A stretch of DNA of 64,000 nucleotides. Origin: Gordionus sp. m RMFG-2023. Lineage: Eukaryota; Nematomorpha; Gordioida; Chordodea; Parachordodidae. The notes under the pieces were generated by a model that made no database searches, was not told the DNA's origin, and worked only from the letters and a program-made list of their open reading frames with translations. Shown piece after piece: positions 48,135 through 60,357 of the stretch. Where the stretch lies: positions 16,717,561 to 16,781,560 of the forward strand of contig NC_088775.1 in NCBI RefSeq assembly GCF_954871325.1, written 5' to 3'. A program made the translations under genes and the position numbers. The stretch's first letter is position 1, and each line of letters opens with the position of its first letter.

Positions 48135-48800
48135 ACTACAAGTTCCCAAAAAACATGCGTAATTATATTTTAAAATTGTGATTTGAAGGTTTTGTTTTAT
48201 AAAATAAAATTCTTTAGGTTCTGATGTAAGGGCTCTTATCTTATCCCCTATATTTTTTAAAACTTTAAAGTTCCACTTGGCATATGTCCAAGGGAAGAGA
48301 TAACAATCGGTGTAAAAATATAATTTGTGAATTTGGAATATTTCATTATTTTTTTTTTCTTGCTATATCAACCGGATTAGAATTTAAATTTTTTGGGAAA
48401 GAAGATACGCATGTGAAGTCCCAAATTAAGGATTTCCCTAAAGACCAAGGCACGGAAGTTAAGCCATCTGGTCTTAAGCCATCATCTAACGATAAATTTG
48501 TAGGCTCCAGGATGTTTGGTATTCGGGCCCTGGTAAGAGAACGGCTAATAGCTAAATTAATTGCTGCATGCCTTGCATGCCTGCCTTGACTATGTATACA
48601 ATTTGTCAACTAATGTTTTACATTTGATGCATGCATGTGGTTGAACAATGTTACATCCAAGTCGATGGCCTATGGCAACTCTTAATTGTTCATCTGATAA
48701 GAGGTTACCTAGGTTACGACTTGGTAATGCTTCCAACCATTCATAACCACTAGTACAGTCAGCATTCTATAATAGTTGAATATACTCCAAAGGGGGGTTT
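48135..48800 (-). mobile_element. LINE tail, same family as 31.8-34.7 kb
   Basis: On the minus strand the order is WLEALPSRNLGNLLSDEQLR, CIKCKTLVD (Cys pair), RHAAINLAISRSLTRARIPN, LEPTNL, LRPDGLTSVPW, SLIWDFTCV and then EPKEFYFIKQNL. This is the same sequence of blocks as in the 3' end of the large LINE. Two or three frame changes are present. It is 5'-truncated, typical of incomplete LINE insertions. Confidence 0.75.
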
Positions 48801-51800
48801 GATGAGATTATTTTAAATTTTAATTTAGAAAATAAAATCATCATCAAATTTATCATTAACCCAATTCTCTCTGATGGAGATGTGATGCGTCTAGGAACAG
48901 AAGCCCTAATACCTCCGAAGAATTATTTTAATCAAGAATTTATCAAATTCCAAATGGGGAGTGGCAAAATATTTTAAATGTGTAAATTAATATCTTATTA
49001 GATTTAAAAATCCTCTTTCTTTATTAAAAAAAATTATAGTAATTGATAATAAATTTAATTTTTATATACAATTATTTTAACGTGAATTGCCTTTCATAGA
49101 ATGTCTATGCCTATGTAATTAAAAATATATTAATTCTAGATGAGAATATGAACTTCGAAAAAAAATTTGCAAGGGATCCCCAAGAAAAGTTGTTAAGCCA
49201 TCGCATTTTTATAAAAATATAAGATTAACGCTCCTTAAAATTTGCGCTGATGGACTTCAAGCAATTTCTGATCATTTTTTTTTTACAGTCTACATAGTTT
49301 TATTTTATCAATGGGTATCTGATAACTGTCGTATTTTTATATACGAATTTATATGAATTTTGCATAATGTCAATCAACCAAAATAAATAAGGTTGATTGG
49401 ATTATAATTAATATGATTATAATTAACATTTAAGAACACGTGATTTTATATTTTTTTTTCGTGTTTGAATATAATTAAAAAAGAAATAATCATTAAAAAA
49501 TTATGAGATTTTTTGTTTCCTAATATATTTATATATTTGAAATTTGTATTATTATTTTTTTTATAAAATATATAATTATAAAATGAATATATATTTGTTT
49601 TGGAGATTTTTTTTGTAAATTGTGCTTTACTAATAAAGAATATTTTGTGTAAATTAATTCTAGCTCCTAAAGGAACAATTATAAATTACCGATTAAGTTT
49701 AAGAAAGGTTGAGAGTAAGGGATTTTTGTTTGTTTTTATACTTTTTTTTAAATAACAATTTGTCTCGATTCTTCAAATATCCGAGATGGGTTACCAGCAG
49801 TCAAAATTTACTAATAATCTCTTGTTAAAATTTTGGATATTAACATTTTTAAAAATTTTTCTAGACTTTTCGCTCTACATAGATTTTCTTAAAAACTATT
49901 ATGCGTTTCTTTAGAGTATTTATTTCTTGCCAAAAAATAATATATTTGAAAATTAGGAGAAAAATTAATTTTTTTAGAAAACAATTATTTTTTATTATAT
50001 TTTGCAATAAATTTTTGCTATTGATCATCATTTTCCTAATTTTTGTGCATTTAGATACCTACTTATATGGTTTTAATATGGAAATGAATAATCATATATT
50101 TTTCATTTTCAGTAAAAAAATAAATAGAGAAATGAAATGATATCAGTATAATAAAATTTAAATGGATTTTGTATTTAAGGTGTATTGAATTAATTTCTTC
50201 TTAATAAAAAAACGATATAAATACAAAATTATATTAAAGGGGGGGGGGGGGTATCACGATAAAAACATAATTGAGTAACACGCAGTTATTATATTTGATT
50301 ATTTCATTTATATTTTTTGTCATAAGAAAAGGTAAAAGTTTTTTTTAAAAAAGGAAGGTGTTAGAAGCAAAATGACTACTGATAGATGTAATAAAAATAA
50401 AGTTATCCAATGTTTTGCATTTGTTTATCTTTTTGCTTCGGTTTGAGGAAGTGTGTTGCTATTGATATTTGTGGGGAAAGTGGTAACACAGTATAATCCC
50501 AGATGAGAGATTTATCAAAAATAGAGTTTTACTTTAAAATACTATTTATGAACTAGAGCTAAAGTATATTTTAAGAAAAAAATAACGAATATCATTTTTT
50601 CTATAACCTATAAGTTACATTTTTAAAAAGCATTGCGATAGGACTATGATTCCTAAATATAAAATGTTTTATACCAGGAAAACTTTAATCAAGCTGTATC
50701 AATTTGACAACTTGACAATAAATATCTAAATCAAACTCAAAATTGTATATGCCAAATTTGTGGTTTAATATTAATTATTTTATATAATATATCAAATAGA
50801 ATATAAAAAAATGGAATATACTCTTATATATTAACATTTTTTCAATATAATATGTAAACGTGATACTTTATTATATAATTTAATTAAAGTCCTCATGATT
50901 CTACTATGCTCAAAAAGGCACTAATAATCAACATTTTGTTTTCTTTTTTAAACAATAATTATGCTTTGTATCAATAACAAATAGTAGATAACTAAAGTAT
51001 TAAGTTTTTTAATCTAACTTCAATTTCAATTTCAATTTTTATTGAATTTTATAAATAAAAAATTATAATGCAAATTATTTTGATATTAAAATATAATTAA
51101 ATTTTTATCAAATTTTCACTTAAAAATATTATAGTTCTTGAAAGATAATCTTATTTCTTATTATTATTATTTTTTTATTTGACACGTTAAAATAAAATAT
51201 TTAATATTAAACGAAATTAATCTTAAGTATATATTATATAATTGCTTATAAAAAAAAGATATAGTTTCCTTCATTGAATAGGAAAAAAACGAAAATATTC
51301 CTTTACGTTAGTGGATTCAATTTTAAAATTGAATATAAATATTCAGAGATGCGCGAAAATCATCATTTTAGCCGATATTCAAACAGGAACCGATTTTAAA
51401 CCGGTCGACTGCCACCTATAATCAACACGACATAAAAAAGAAAAAGGATAATAGGAAAATGAAGATTTACATGACCTTTTTACTCTTTATCAAGTTCTTT
51501 AAAAATAATTTTTTTTAAATCTTATACTCCAATATAATTTTTTTTTTACAATTAGACATCATGAGCCTTAAGTAGTCTTTATATTTTCAAATTAATTAAA
51601 AAATGATTCGTTTATTGAGTGAGGATTATATATCATCAATTTTTAAAATTTTTCTATTTTTTGTAAAATAAAGTAGTCTAAAAGAAATTCAATATTTTAT
51701 TTTTAAATATTGTTTGATAGTTTTCAACAAATTTTTTTTATGAAAAGTATATATTTATTTATTAGTGAACTGAATAGCTTATATGTTTAAAATTAAAATA

Positions 51801-53139
51801 TTGAATTTCTAAAAAATGAAAAATATATCTATAATTTTAGAAAAAAGAATTACTTTCCTTTCCATTATAAAAAAATTCAACTAAGAGGAGGCGACTTTTT
51901 ATAATATAAATGATGCGTTGAAGAATAATATTACTATTTCTTTAAACAAATTAGTTATTTTTAAAAAAAAATTTATTGCATTCGGGCATAAGTTTTTTTA
52001 TCTCTTTTTTAAATAATAAAAAAAAAACTTTTCCAACATTTTCTAAGATATTTGCTCATATACGACTTACTCATTACATTAAATATATTACGGGATGAAT
52101 TCTTAGTCCAAATCATGTCCTGATTTCATTCTTATATACATACCCCATAGCATAGTTAATATCTAGGTTAGCTTCAGAAACATAAAACTGGCTCCTTTGG
52201 GATTAAACTCAGGTTCAAGCTTCGATTAATTCTTTAATCAAGGTTTCTAGCATAGGAGCAAACACGCCACACGAAAGAAAAAGATTTTATTTGTCGATAA
52301 GATAAATTTAAGAAAGTTTTCTAATATATTTATAAAAAGATATAAATCGATTACATTCGAAAATTACATAACATTACCCATACATTTATTACACGAAAAT
52401 ACAGCATTGATAAGATATGCAAAGAATTGGATAAAATAGGCAGCGTAAGCTTAAAAATTGTTCGGAGACCTATGTATAAGATAAATGGAAATTAAAAAAG
52501 ATATTGAGATAGACATTACAGGTTTTTGCTTGAATTAGCGTATAATAAATGAATTCATTTTCGCAGAATTTGTGAATCAGAAACCGACATCTTCGAAGCA
52601 ATTCTAGGAACCGTTAAAATTTCTATGAACTGGAATCCGAAACCTTTAGTAAAAATTTACAGACGCAGGAAACGGTATTTAGGTGTATATTGTTTAAAAT
52701 GCTAGATACATTTTAGAGGAGTTTATTTATTATTTCTAAATTTTTAAAATATTTCCATTGTATATTCTTTATTAATGATAGGAACTGGAACCATTTTTTT
52801 AAATATTATTTTTTATAATAAAAAGAGAGAAGCATTTTGATTGGGATCAGATATGGTCCAAATGGGACGGAGAAAGGCAAAATGCTAAAAAATATTTGAA
52901 TTGAAGGAACATACTATGCTTAAAAAAATGATAAGGATAATATGAAGAGGACCAAGTTAGTTGGCTGAAAGCCATAGTTAGGTTTGACTAGATGGTAAAA
53001 TATAGAAATATTTTACAAGCTAAGGATAGTGGTATAACAATTATTTTTTTTTAAAAGATGGGATATAGATAAAAGCTTGTCTCTTAATTCTGAATGTTAT
53101 TCAGAATAGTTTTGCGGTCATCCATATTGTGTTTTTAGG
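48801..53139. other. Long stretch without a recognised gene
   Basis: Very AT-rich DNA. It includes a LINE-tail scrap at about 50440-50520 (minus, reading SLIWDYTV), a run of 12 G at 50239-50251, and a weak RTE-like scrap near 52820-53040 (a reading KRTKLVG..WLKAIV). I found no host exon. Confidence 0.5.
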
Positions 53140-53395
53140 GACTCGAACCGTAGTGAATAACAGTTAATGATTACGGTTCGGTAATAAAAAATTATATCGG
53201 TTCGGTTTGATTAAAAAGCTAGTTTAAACCTTTTTACAATGAATTATGAAAAAAGAAGCTTAATTTTTTAAAAATAGTTATATCCATTATTCCCTATAAA
53301 ATTATATCGAGGCGTATACAGTTAAAATATTTTCAGTATTCTATTCTGTCAAATTATATATTATATGGAGAATAAATAAACTCTATGATTGAAAA
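53140..53395. repeat. GGTTCGGTT repeat, relative of the 61.9-62.2 kb foldback arm
   Basis: ATTACGGTTCGGTAAT and TATCGGTTCGGTTTGATT are followed by CAGTTAAAATATTTTCAGTA and TTCTGTCAAAT. This is the same order as in the right arm of the foldback element at 60358-62300. A further fragment in the same family lies at 53905-53985 (GGGTTCACATTCCA, GGTTCGGGTGACAAAATTTA). Confidence 0.55.
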
Positions 53396-53405
53396 CATTT
53401 TCAAT

Positions 53406-53801
53406 TAGAGATCTGCAAATCCCGACCTGGCCCGTTCCCGGGTCGAGCCAGGTATCTTTTAAAAATAATTTAGGGTTCGAGCTGAGTCTGGCCTAATATT
53501 TTTAAAAGATTTGGACCGGGCCAGGTCGGGCTTAAATGTTTAAATGTGATATCACTGTGGAATACATGATATATTTAAAAATTCTTGCAAGGAACAAAGC
53601 GCCATTATTTTTTATTTGTAGAATTTTTTTTTTTAATAATTAAAAAAAATTACATTTTTCTATATTTAAATAAATTCAAGTTGGGCAAGGAGAAATAATT
53701 TTTTTTATATTTCACGTCGAGCTTTTCGGGACAAATAAAAATAAATCGTTTCTGGATCGGGCCGTTTCGGTCTTGAAAAATTAACTCAATGCATATCACT
53801 A
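53406..53801. mobile_element. hAT-type MITE, 396 bp, GC-rich ends
   Basis: The ends read inward as TAGAGATCTGCA and TAGTGATATGCA. The flanking 8-mers TTTTCAAT (53398-53405) and ATTTCAAT (53802-53809) match at 7 of 8, as expected for an aged hAT target duplication. Inside lie CCCGACCTGGCCCGTTCCCG and matching GGGCCAGGTCGGGC blocks that pair with each other. It has no coding capacity. Related ends occur at 3560 and 10784. Confidence 0.75.
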
Positions 53802-54902
53802 ATTTCAATATACTAATTCACATAACCATAATATCGAAAAAATACTGATACTTATCAAGAAATTGATTGTTGAATAATCTTTAAGGAGTTCTGATATCAA
53901 AAGTTTTAAACGGGTTCACATTCCATTTTTAGAAGTTCGATTAAGGTTCGGGTGACAAAATTTATAGCGCTTAGGGTTGGGTTTGGATGTTTGCTTAATG
54001 GTGTGCTATTTCGTGTGCTATTTCACCCCTTTTAATTAAAAAATCTCTATTCTGATAGCATTTAAATTTTAAACATAAAAGAAACAAAATCAAAACCAGA
54101 ATGGAACTTTAATGATTCTTAAATAAATTTTAACTCCTATTCTATGTCTCAGTTCAAGAACTTAAATAAATCTTAATATCTCAAAATTAAACCCGGAAAT
54201 TAAAATCACAAAATTTTTTTTTTATAAGAAAAACTTATTTTTATTTATTCATAAGTAACAATAAATTCATAACTTACGCTGGGAAAAAGTTTTAATCTTT
54301 TAAAACATATCCTTCAAATGTTAAGAAAAACAAATCAATACTTTTTTTAATTTAAAAATTTTGAAATCCTTTTAAAATTAATTTATATAATAAATATATA
54401 AGAAATAAGGAAAAATAAACATAATTTATATTTTTAATTAACTATTTTTTATAAAAAAATAATCTTTTTATTACAAGTCGTATGACGATCACAGAAAATT
54501 TGTATATCTAAAAACGTGATTAATACATCCAGTGGTCAAAATCACAAATAGTAGCAATCTCGTTGTAAACCCTATATAATTAAGTATATAAATATTTAGA
54601 CCGTGTCTCCTCATTCTTCGTCTTATTTGAAGCCCAGCCTATTCAAATTTAGAATTATGACACCCTATTCTGTTTTGTTTTAAGTGTATCTTAAATCTAA
54701 ATAGCCTCTTTCTATTCAGTTTAGAGGAAGCTATATAGACAGTTAAACTGATTTCTTGTTTAGAAATATGACGAATGACTTTAATGTTTGTTTGAATAAA
54801 ATATTTTACATAATTCAATAAATTGATACAAAAATGTATTAACTTAAATTTGGATTTTTTAGATAACTTAAACATTGTATAATATGCACGTTCAAACGTG
54901 TA

Positions 54903-55797
54903 ATTATCAGAGCTGTTAATGTATATAGATATAAAAATGTGGTACCTGTATCTAGCTAGATACACTTTTATAAAAAGTATCAATATCTAGATGCTAATTC
55001 AGAGGTATCTTATATCTAATTTTGAATATTTTTTTAGATAAATTTTGATATAGTTTTAATTTATGTTTATTTATAATTATATCAAAAAAAAATCATATTT
55101 TAATTAAATTCATTTAATATGTTCTAATTTATTTTTGCAAAAATAAATCAAACGCATTTTATTTGCAATGGTAAATTTTATAATCTTAGATGATGTAAAT
55201 AAATATAAGTTTTAACATATCAAATTTTGAATAATTTTTTTTTTAAATGTGTGTCAGGATTTAAATATATTTAATAATTACTAGGTGTAGCCGATTTTCT
55301 TAAAGGGGGAAGGGCACGCTATTAGTTTGGTTTTTTCCCCATATATTTTTACTGGAGGTCTTTAGGTCTAATTATTATAGACTCGGCTATATTCGATTTC
55401 TTAATATAATTTTGAGTTTTCACTTTTTTTCTAAAAATTTGATGCGTGTAATAAAATACATGAATAATTGCTGACAATTATAAAAATTTTTAAAATGCTT
55501 TACTTTTTAAATCTAACAATTATTTTGTTTATAATAATTTTATATTTTGAATATCAATTATTAAAATCTAACCAGCCATTATTTTATGTAATTATATATT
55601 TGTATATAGATTGTGATAACATCTCAAATTTTTTTTTTTACTCACTTCGAAATTTGAATTTTAACAATAGAATCCTAAATTAAGTATTAAGCTCACCTTA
55701 AACAGGATTATATAAATTATATCTATATCTAAATACATTTTTAGAAGATGTATTGGTTTCTAAATCCATATATCTTTTAACAACTCTGATATTTAAT
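54903..55797. mobile_element. Possible MITE with CAGAGYTGTTAA ends
   Basis: TATCAGAGCTGTTAATGTAT at the left faces TTAACAACTCTGATA at the right. Both arms continue with ATATAGATAT / ATCTATATCTAAATAC-like sequence. The interior has no transposase; a TAGGTGTAGCC patch near 55285 may be a nested MITE. The 8-mers outside do not match clearly. Confidence 0.45.
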
Positions 55798-56574
55798 TAT
55801 TGCGCATATTAAACGATTTTATACAAGGGGGGGGGGAGGGGGTGATTGGTTAGGTGAGGTCTAGTTTATCAAGAATTTAATAATTAAGCTCTGATAAAAT
55901 TTATTTTATTAATGTTAACTATAGAAGATTTTTAGACAGCCATTTAAACCCTGGGTATTTTTGAATGTGGATTCAAGACCTATTTTGGAAAAAGTGTTTC
56001 TGTTGATAAAATTACCGCAAAAAAAGAGTAAAATTCCTATACCCAAATCGGGTTATTTTTTAGCTTTTTCGTTTGATTATTTGTTTCTACTACTTCTAAT
56101 CATGCCGTTTTTTCTAAGAGATTTCCTTTTCCGGCAATATTTTTCATTTATATATATAAATAAAGAATGATAATATCTCAAATTAATTTTCCTGATATAA
56201 ATTTGCCGCGCGTCTGAGATACATCTTCCCTGAACAAAATATTTTTATTACACAAAAAAAAATAACTTCGATAAATTATTATTATTATAATGTTTGGAAA
56301 TAAATAATAAAATTGCTGAACGGTTTGGAAATGACCTTCCACGTTTTTTGCAGCATAATTTTTGTTTCTTGTTCATCCTCATTTCATCTTTGAGATTGAT
56401 AATCAAAATGAATATTGTTGGCTGAATACCATAGTATTCTACATTCAAATTTTTGCGAAGTGAATTTTTTATCGTTAAATCAATTCTTACTGTATTCTAC
56501 ACTAGCAACTATAAAAATATTGCAATATAATTTAGAATAATCCTTTATTTGCATTATTATAAATTAGTGTAGTT
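55798..56574. other. DNA without a recognised gene
   Basis: Contains a G-rich run at 55827-55840. No conserved reading frame or RNA gene was seen. Confidence 0.5.
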
Positions 56575-56750
56575 AAAAAGTCTGATTTAGGTGGATATTT
56601 AAAAACGAATCAAGATTTTAGCCAAAATATTGTTCATATATTGCAGAAAAGTTTAGATATCTGTTGTTAAATCTAGAAGCTCGTATAATATTCTTCTGGC
56701 CAAGATCTTAATCGGGCTGTTTTTAAAAATTGACCATGTGATATCCTATT
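56575..56750. mobile_element. Palindromic MITE family, copy D
   Basis: The left part (GTCTGATTTAGGTGGAT, AAACGAATCAAGATTTTAGC, CAAAATATT) mirrors the right part TTCTGGCCAAGATCTTAATC, then GGGCTGTTTTTAAAAATTG. The centre has the AGAAAAGTTTAGATATCTG version of the family core. Confidence 0.55.
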
Positions 56751-57140
56751 AAAATATAAGAAACATTAATTTTTTATATGTTTTTCTGAAAAATTTTTAA
56801 AAAAAGAGATGTAGAACATTATAATACTGAGCCTACGTAATTATAATAACTTTCCCCCCTTCTTATTTTCAAAGAAAGAGCTGTTCAAAATTATTAAAAC
56901 AAAAAAACTCAATACAATAAAATTATTTGACTATGTTTATGTTTCCATTTTAAAAGAAAAATAGAATATTTAATCATATTTATAATTAATATATCTTCTA
57001 AAAGGGATTACCATTTTATGAACATTTTGTCATTGTGTTTTAAGAAAACTAGGATATTATTATAATATCTTTTTTTCAAATTTTTATTATATTAAAACCT
57101 TTATAAGATGACCACTTGGTCGATTATATATAGATGTGAT

Positions 57141-59868
57141 CAGAGGCCCCTACAACGGGGGGGGGGGGGTCCGAAGCAACTGCTTCAGTAAAATTTGAGT
57201 GGGGGTACTTTTTTTTTACACCCATCATGATCATGTGAATAAGACCCCCCCCCCCCACTTAATATTTAATTTAATATATTGACGCAAATTTTGATCGATG
57301 TTTAGTAAATTTGTTATCCGAAATTTCTTGTCAAATTATTTTTCCAATTTTAAAATATGCCTAAAAATATTAACCAATATTGACAATAGCAAAATTCATA
57401 GAAATTGGATTACTTATAGTATTAAAATGTATAAAGTTTTTTGCTTAACATGTCTCTTATTTGGTGGTCCACACGCAAATTCAAAATGGACATGTGAAGG
57501 TCTAGATAAATGGCAAAATATTAATCGTGATATTATTCTGCATGAATCTTCACAGGCACATATGATGGCCGATTATGGAAGGCTTTCTCATAATAAAAAT
57601 TCGATATTAAAATTTATAAAACCTCAGAAAGAATGTGTAGATAATAACCGTTCTATTATAAGAATTATAATAAGATGTTTAGATTATTTAATATCTTGTA
57701 ACCAAGCCTTCTGGGGGAACAGGCTACAAGAAGGCAATATGATGGCCCTTATTAAGCTTATTGCAGATTCTGAACCTTTACTAAAAATGTATATACAGCA
57801 AAATGAAGAAAGAAAAAAGATAAAAAAAATAAGGGATTAAAAACGAAAATATATTCAAACCTATTATCATATAATAACATAAACATTCTCATTGAAACCA
57901 TGAAAAATATGGTTATAAAAAAAATTCAAAATGAGATTACATTTAACAGGTGCTTTTCAATCATAGTTGATGGCACATACGATGTTTCGAAATCAGAAGC
58001 AATAGCTTTGATAGTAAGATGTGTTGAAAATAGTGAGACGCCAACTGTTGAAAGACTGATTGACATATATTGTACGGGAAATACCACAGGTCTCGATATA
58101 AAGCATAATATAATATCCAAACTTGGCTCGATGAATTTACCCCTTGAATATCTAGTTGGGCAAAGTTATGATGGCGCCTCAAACATGAGTGGAAGAATCA
58201 GTAGTGTGCAAGCCTTGATTAGAGCAGAGGCGCCAAAGGCAGCTTTTATTTGGTGTTATTGTCATCGATTAAATTTAATCGTTGTTCAATTATGCCAATC
58301 AATTAAAGAACTTCGAAATGTTCTAGGAATACTAGATGAGATTTATGTCTATTTTAATGGTGTAAAAAGATATGAGGTACTCAAAAAATTTCAGTGTAAT
58401 GATCTGAAAAAATCGCAACGATTTCTACCCGTCAAGAATACCACTCGGTAATAGTTCCTTATTTATTTAAATTTAAATGTTTTTTTTATTTAGAAGCTGG
58501 CTATCGTCATATAAAGCTATTGTAAATTTTTTTCAACTTTATGATGCCTTGAGGGCAGCTTTAACAAATTTAAAGGATTCTGAAGATCCTGCCACTTCCA
58601 TGGCTAGTGCTATAGTCTTTAGAATAGAAAAATTTGATTTTATCTTATTACTTTGTGTTTTGGATAAAATATTGTTGATAACAAGTTTGGCTTGTACAAA
58701 ATTGCAAACCATTTCGAAGGATATAGGGTATGCAATAAATCAAATTCAATTGACAAAAGATTGCTTGATTAATTTGAGAAGTATAATATAAATTATTGTC
58801 TTAATTATTTTTTAATCTAATAGATAATAACACTTAATTTTTGGATGTTTTTTCAAAGGCGCAAGATTTTATGAAGGAGAGAAATCTACATTTTGATTTT
58901 GAAAGTTCTAGACTTCAAACATTACAATCCAAAAAGGAGAGGTATATATACTTTCATTCATCATTAAATATAGAAATTTTTTTTAGCTTTAAAATAGGTG
59001 TGTTTTATGCTGCACTCGATTTAATTATTATGCAGTTTAACGAAAGATTTAATAATTATTCCATGAAATTTTTACATCAAACATCATTTTTTACGCCAAA
59101 GGGAATGGCAGAAAAATCAATTATTAAAGAAGATATCGAGGATATCTGTGAATTTTACAATTTAAATTCAAGTCAAATTTTCGAAGAAATGTTGAAGATT
59201 AGAAATATTTATAAGATGGCCAAAATGGGGAATGTAATTATTACTCATAACCTAGAGGTTCAAGAATCTAAAGATTTGTCAGATTCTGAGAATTGTAAAT
59301 TTATTTAATTAAAATATTTTTACCAATACATTATTTAGCTTCTTCTGATGATGATGATAATTCAGGGACTTACGATTTAGATTGGAAAAACTATTCATTT
59401 ATTTTACCATATCGTTTACTTTAAAATTTTTCTGCTTTCCCTAATTTAAGAATTTTATATAAATATTTATTAACCATTCCCACAACCTCATGTACTGCTG
59501 AAAGAGTCATGAGTAAAATTAAATTAATTAAAACAAGACTGCGCAGTACCATGAAAAATTCTTTTCTCAATAATTTAACCATATTATCAATGGAAAATTT
59601 TTTATTTAAACAATTAAATACTGATGAAATTATAAATTCTTTCGCTTTCTCTTCAATTTGTAAATTATTAATTTAAAAATAATATTTATAAAGTTATATT
59701 TTTTGCATTTTATTTATATTATATATTAAAAATTGATGCAATAAAAATTATTTTTGAAATTTATGGGTGTCATAATTATCATTTTTTCGAAGGGGGAGAT
59801 ACTTTTCAAGGGGGTACTTTTCATGGGGGTATTCTGCTTCATTCGCTCAAAAAGTGTAAGGGCCACTG
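57141..59868 (+). mobile_element. hAT transposon 4, complete ends (2728 bp)
   Basis: An exact 8-bp target duplication GATGTGAT flanks the element (57133-57140 and 59869-59876). The terminal inverted repeats are CAGAGGCCCCTACA and CAGTGGCCCTTACA (12 of 14 identical). GGGGGTACTTTT-type subterminal repeats follow at both ends, plus G and C runs at 57160-57170 and 57245-57256. The interior is almost entirely a transposase gene on +, which nearly spans the element as in an autonomous copy. Confidence 0.95.
57298..59676 (+). pseudogene. hAT transposase of the TTF-finger / DUF4371 type, with mini-introns
   Basis: The domains are in the standard order. First is a TTF-type zinc-finger region (MYKVFCLTCLLFGG, WTCEGLDKWQNI, ESSQAHMMA; about 57430-57570). 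Next comes the DUF4371/RNase-H-like core (FSIIVDGTYDVSKSEAIALI with its Asp, about 57955; GQSYDGASNMSG, about 58158; CYCHRLNLIV, about 58255). Last is the C-terminal hAT dimerisation region (TIPTTSCTAERVMSKIKLI, about 59475). Two introns interrupt the frame, 58448-58493 (46 bp) and 59295-59338 (44 bp). Both have GT..TTTAG ends and restore the frame (TTR|SW and SEN|SSSD). They are the size of the host TOMM22 introns. A third may lie near 58778-58823. The copy is damaged: a frameshift near 57830-57840 and an in-frame stop near 59422 are visible. It is a recent but probably inactive copy. Confidence 0.85.
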
Positions 59869-59876
59869 GATGTGAT

Positions 59877-60156
59877 TAATTTTAATAGACAGATATTTCA
59901 ACCACAAATCAATTAATGGAGGATATGAATAATTTGACCTGTAGTATTTACAGTATGAAACTTTTCTATATTTTAAATAAAAAAATTCACAAGTCATATA
60001 TTCAAAAAAAATTAAAAATTTACCAAAAGTCATAAATAAATACTTTGATAATTAATTCAATATTTGGCAAAAATACCAAATTATTTTTAAACTGCCTATT
60101 TAAATTAAATAGTCCATTTCTTATTTTTAAAAATTGCCACTTTGTGCTCTTTAAAT
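59877..60156. other. Spacer between hAT transposon 4 and the foldback region
   Basis: AT-rich, no feature seen. Confidence 0.5.
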
Positions 60157-60310
60157 CAGGGTTTCAAACTGAACCTGGACCGAAACCTCAAACCGATATT
60201 AATCGTTATTATTTAGCGAACCTAATACTTAAACCGTTAAAAATTTTGTCACTCGAATCTAAATCAACCCTCTAAAAATACATGTGAACTGGTTTGAACC
60301 TAGTAATATT
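60157..60310. repeat. Fragment of the foldback family
   Basis: CTCAAACCGATATTAATCGT and CTTAAACCGTTA repeat, in the same orientation, the block at 60590-60665 in the foldback left arm. TTTTGTCACTCGAATC is the reverse complement of the block at 53935-53965. Confidence 0.55.
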
Positions 60311-60357
60311 TAACTCTTTTAAAGATGGTTAATATTCGGTTTTCACTGCTAAATATC

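Noticed and set aside
49901-50140. A 79-codon Phe/Ile-rich frame
   Set aside because: It is almost pure A+T with random-like composition and no start context or homology.
52190-52265. tRNA-like fold with GGCTCC and AGGAGC ends
   Set aside because: The ends pair, but no proper D or anticodon arm and no full T-loop could be drawn. It looks more like a small inverted repeat.
53125-53165. tRNA-like T-arm string GGTTCGAGTCC on the minus strand
   Set aside because: No matching acceptor stem, anticodon arm or D-arm surrounds it. The sequence belongs to the GGTTCGGTT foldback repeat family.
54639-54983. A 114-codon minus-strand frame rich in Tyr, Ile and Lys
   Set aside because: Composition is typical of chance frames in AT-rich DNA, and it overlaps the left arm of a probable MITE.
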